Position numbers and translations under genes: made by a program
Shown here: in pieces, positions 35,559 to 37,716 of the stretch
Layout: each line of letters opens with the position of its first letter
How positions within the stretch are numbered: position 1 is the first letter of the stretch
The notes under the pieces: generated by a model
Database searches by the model: none
What the model was told of the DNA's origin: nothing
Seen by the model: only the letters and a program-made list of their open reading frames with translations
From: Phycisphaerales bacterium
Lineage (GTDB): Bacteria; Planctomycetota; Phycisphaerae; Phycisphaerales; UBA1924
Assembly (NCBI GenBank): GCA_020853815.1
Contig: JADYYE010000074.1
Location: forward strand, 1-37,716
Reading direction: 5' to 3'
Length of the DNA stretch: 37,716 nt

Positions 35559-36521
35559 TCAGAATACCAGCTTGGCCTCGAGCCCCACGAACGGCGTGGG
35601 GTCGGCCTGCACGTCTCCGATCCGCTCGCCGTTCTTGTCGTACAGCGTGTACTCCGCCCACGCATCCACGCCGATCGTGCCCGTGAGCGAGAAGCGCTTG
35701 CTCGCCTTCCACACGGCGGAGAACTCGATCGGCACGCGGGCGTCCTCGGCGATCCCGTCGGGCGCCACACCCTCGTCATCCAATCGCCACTCGCGAGTCT
35801 CGTACGACGCGCCCACGCCGAACGTCCATGTTTCGCTGGGGGAATAGAGCAGGGCCAGGCCGGGCCCGCGGTTGGCGAGCCTTCCCACGCCGCGCCCCGA
35901 GACGCGCCACTGGTCGTTGATCTTCCAGTCGATGCTGAGGATTGGCGAGACGCGGGCCGAACGTTCCAGGCGCGCCGACGCCGCTACGCCCGCGGAGAGC
36001 GCGAAGTTTTCGTTGAAGGAGTAGGTGACGATCCCGACGCCACCGCCCGACATCGAGTCCGACGCCGACGAGTCTTCGTGCGACCACGCGATGCTGCCCG
36101 CGAGCGTGTACGACCAGGTGTCGTTGTGGCGCACGAACAGGCTGGAGATCAGGCGATGGTCATACATCGGGCCGTCCCAGGGCGAGTCCGTGCCACCCAG
36201 GTCGATCGCGTTCGAGAAGTTGTACCACGACATCTCTTCGCGGAAGGCGACGTCAAGGAAGACGGACTTTCCGAACGGCACGTTGACGCCGACCTCGCCG
36301 CCGGCGCGAGAGAGCGAGACATCGCCGTTCTTGTCCAGGTCGGTCTTGAGGTGGTAGGTGCCGAAGCCCCCGAGGCGGAACGAGACATCCGGGGCGTCGG
36401 ACTTCTCGGCCGGAATCGCGCCGGGCGTGTCGGAAGGTGTCGCGGCGTCCTGGGCCGTCGCGATCGAACCCACGGCCAGCAGCACAAGGACGGGACACAA
36501 CATTTCGCGGCGGATCGACAT
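35559..36521 (-). CDS. Outer-membrane beta-barrel protein, DUF6268-like
   Basis: A 320-residue protein with a signal peptide (MSIRREMLCPVLVLLAVGSI, cleavage after ATA at about residue 23), a low-complexity linker, then many alternating beta strands rich in aromatic residues (FRLGGFGTYHLKTD, LDVAFREEMSWYNF, WSYTLAGSIAWSHED, WRVSGRGVGRLA). It ends in Phe after KLV, as outer-membrane barrels do. The start ATG at 36521 begins the signal peptide. The family label DUF6268 is from its typical layout in planctomycetes. Its function (porin-like or structural) is unknown. Confidence 0.8.
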   Translation of the reverse strand: MSIRREMLCPVLVLLAVGSIATAQDAATPSDTPGAIPAEKSDAPDVSFRLGGFGTYHLKTDLDKNGDVSLSRAGGEVGVNVPFGKSVFLDVAFREEMSWYNFSNAIDLGGTDSPWDGPMYDHRLISSLFVRHNDTWSYTLAGSIAWSHEDSSASDSMSGGGVGIVTYSFNENFALSAGVAASARLERSARVSPILSIDWKINDQWRVSGRGVGRLANRGPGLALLYSPSETWTFGVGASYETREWRLDDEGVAPDGIAEDARVPIEFSAVWKASKRFSLTGTIGVDAWAEYTLYDKNGERIGDVQADPTPFVGLEAKLVF

Positions 36522-36602
36522 GACGGCCTCCAGACGGTGCGAGTTGGCACGCACTATACACGCGACGGGCCGCAAGAGTGCGGGATGCCTCGTCGACGAA
36601 GT

Positions 36603-36699
36603 GGAACCTCTGAGTATTTGGTGGCCCGCCTCTCCGAGGCGGTTCTTCAGCCCACTGGAAGCGGACCTCGCGGCTGAACTCGAATTGTTCAGAGGTTCC
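36603..36699. repeat. Structured inverted-repeat element (possible MITE)
   Basis: GGAACCTCTGA at 36603-36613 is repeated in inverse as TCAGAGGTTCC at 36689-36699, perfect over 11 bp. Inside, CCGCCTC (36626) and GAGGCGG (36636) form a 7-bp hairpin with a TCC loop. The 97-base unit has no coding frame of note. It could be a miniature inverted-repeat element or a folded RNA. Confidence 0.65.
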
Positions 36700-36704
36700 A
36701 AGTG

Positions 36705-36768
36705 CCGAAGTGCCGAAGTGGCGAAGTGGCGAAGTGGCGAAGTGGCGAAGTGGCGAAGTGGCGAAGTG
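36705..36768. repeat. 8-bp tandem array, 8 copies
   Basis: Two CCGAAGTG units are followed by six GCGAAGTG units, making eight 8-bp copies. The array begins six bases after the inverted-repeat element and is the second 8x8 array in the window, related by rotation to AGGCAGCG at 2264-2327. The rest of the 385-base gap between the barrel gene and the tRNA (36522-36906) shows nothing further. Confidence 0.9.
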
Positions 36769-36906
36769 GATCATCGTCCACACTTCGATTCAGCCTTCAC
36801 CACACGCCGCGTGGGCCGGTGCGCGTGCCCATGCGCCATGTGAAAGGGCGCCATGTGGCCGCGGCCTGCGAACCCGCCCACTTCACGCCACCTATCCTCT
36901 CCCGTC

Positions 36907-36979
36907 GGGGCGGTAGCTCAATTGGTAGAGCACTAGCTTTGCAAGCTAGGGGTCGAGGGTTCGAGTCCCTTCCGCTCCA
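36907..36979 (+). tRNA. tRNA-Ala(TGC)
   Basis: A complete cloverleaf. The acceptor stem GGGGCGG pairs with CCGCTCC with one G-T wobble, and the D arm contains TAGCTCAATTGGTAGAGCA. The anticodon stem CTAGC/GCTAG encloses the loop TTTGCAA with anticodon TGC (36940-36942). The T arm GAGGGTTCGAGTCCCTTC has the TTCGAGT loop. The discriminator is A (36979), and CCA is not encoded. Confidence 0.97.
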
Positions 36980-37010
36980 CTTCCGCGCCACGCCGCGCGT
37001 CATCGCAAAA

Positions 37011-37040
37011 CCCCGCAACACCCCGCAACACGCCGCAACA
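37011..37040. repeat. 10-bp tandem repeat, three copies
   Basis: CCCCGCAACA occurs twice and CGCCGCAACA once in tandem, in the 100-base gap between tRNA-Ala and the pentapeptide-repeat gene. Confidence 0.8.
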
Positions 37041-37081
37041 CGTCAAGTCACGCCGCGGAATCCCTGGTACGCTCTTGCACC

Positions 37082-37716
37082 ATGTCCGAGTTTGAGATCG
37101 ATCCCAAGGACATCGATTACGAGGCGCTCCCGCCGCTGGTCGGGCCGGAAGAGGACCGCGACGAAGTCATCAACACGCTCGTCGACGCCTGGTGTACCGA
37201 TCTCATCACGGGCTGGCCGGAAGAGCACACCAGCGAGCACGCATTCTCGGGATACAGCGAAACTCGCGTCGTTCACGGCGTCGTGCTGGACCACGTCAAG
37301 CTCCAAGACTCTCACGGCGACCCCATCGACCTCATCGACCTCCTCAACTGCGTGGCAGACACGCTCCGCACGCGCCACCCCGATATCCCGTCCGGCGGCC
37401 TGCGCCAATGCCGCGTCGTGCTCCGCGCCTGTTCAATCCCGAGCTGCGAGGGAACACAAGGCAGGCCGCTGAAACTCCCCTGCGACTTTGTTTCCGTCGC
37501 GTGCAAGTTCGCCGCCGGCGTGAACTTCACCTCCGCGGCCTTCGCCGGGGGCGCCTGGTTCCGCTCCGCGGCCTTCGCCGGGGTCGCCTGGTTCCGCTCC
37601 GCGGCCTTCGCCGGGGACGCCCGCTTCGACTCCGCGGCCTTCGCCGGGGTCGCCTGGTTCCGCTCCGCGGCCTTCGCCGGGGACGCCCGCTTCGACTCCG
37701 CGGCCTTCGCCGGGGA
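37082..37716 (+). CDS. Pentapeptide-repeat protein (3' end beyond window)
   Basis: The frame opens at the ATG at 37082 and runs off the window end after 211 codons. The first ~140 residues (MSEFEIDPKDIDYEALPPL...) hold a mixed domain with several cysteines (LRQCRVVLRACSIPSCEG) that I do not recognise. From about residue 137 (CDFVSVACKFAAGVNFTS) it becomes pentapeptide-like, with 11-residue units of the form RSAAFAGVAWF or DSAAFAGDARF, phenylalanines spaced 5 and 6. This fits the Pentapeptide_3 type, which forms a right-handed beta-helix. The 33-base units are almost identical in DNA, indicating recent expansion. It lies 102 bases after tRNA-Ala. No ribosome-binding site is clear. Confidence 0.8.
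   Translation, partial: MSEFEIDPKDIDYEALPPLVGPEEDRDEVINTLVDAWCTDLITGWPEEHTSEHAFSGYSETRVVHGVVLDHVKLQDSHGDPIDLIDLLNCVADTLRTRHPDIPSGGLRQCRVVLRACSIPSCEGTQGRPLKLPCDFVSVACKFAAGVNFTSAAFAGGAWFRSAAFAGVAWFRSAAFAGDARFDSAAFAGVAWFRSAAFAGDARFDSAAFAG

Noticed and set aside
36253..36783. Minus-strand 176-codon frame with HFATSPLRHF repeats
   Set aside because: The repeat residues are just the translated 8-bp array, and the rest is antisense or out of frame with the barrel gene's signal region.

Overview
The window is high-GC, densely packed bacterial DNA. The best fit is a member of the Planctomycetota, probably class Phycisphaerae. This is inferred from the mix of genes: a very large secreted PQQ-propeller protein, a Tat-exported NAD-dependent epimerase, a DUF6268-like outer-membrane barrel, an LPS heptosyltransferase, secreted HEAT-type and TPR proteins, and a nucleotide-carrier-like transporter. 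No rRNA or other taxonomic marker is present to prove it.

Layout. At 1-4.4 kb, polyphosphate kinase (ppk1) faces a heptosyltransferase (waaF-like), with an 8-bp tandem array between them; a small unknown gene follows. At 4.4-8.7 kb there is one 1429-residue secreted PQQ/TPR protein. At 8.9-11.5 kb a DUF5658-like membrane protein precedes the molybdenum-cofactor genes moeA (minus) and moaD-moaE (plus, overlapping). At 11.5-16.4 kb a metal-handling group holds a lipoprotein with a CCxxC motif, a YahK-type zinc alcohol dehydrogenase, a copper P1B-ATPase and an alpha/beta hydrolase. At 16.6-20.5 kb lie a nucleotide-transporter-like MFS protein, the Tat-exported epimerase with a clear intrinsic terminator, and a lipoprotein. 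At 20.6-23.6 kb ispE-fdhD (minus) stand head to head with a Nif3-family gene. At 23.6-30.9 kb are a Spinster-type MFS transporter, trpB, a TPR protein, a HEAT-like secreted protein and a pseudokinase. At 31-34 kb hpd (4-hydroxyphenylpyruvate dioxygenase) is followed at once by a low-GC accessory islet: a two-TM SLATT-like protein, a 40-residue proline-rich miniprotein, REP-like palindromic repeats and a Y1 (IS200-type) transposase. At 34.1-37.7 kb are a TrpF-family gene, an isolated atpC, an outer-membrane barrel, a structured repeat element with a second 8-bp array, tRNA-Ala(TGC), and a pentapeptide-repeat gene cut by the window end.

Most genes are housekeeping or envelope functions in short transcription units, often divergent or convergent pairs. 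The likely cotranscribed groups are moaD-moaE, adh-copA, ispE-fdhD, and hpd with the SLATT-like and proline-rich genes. The most novel part is the 32.3-34.05 kb islet: a membrane effector-like gene plus a proline-rich miniprotein, joined to the hpd transcript and beside a REP/Y1-transposase module. A strand-independent change in base skew also runs through the window: the plus strand is G-rich at the left and C-rich from about 16 kb, which may mark a replichore boundary of terminus type.
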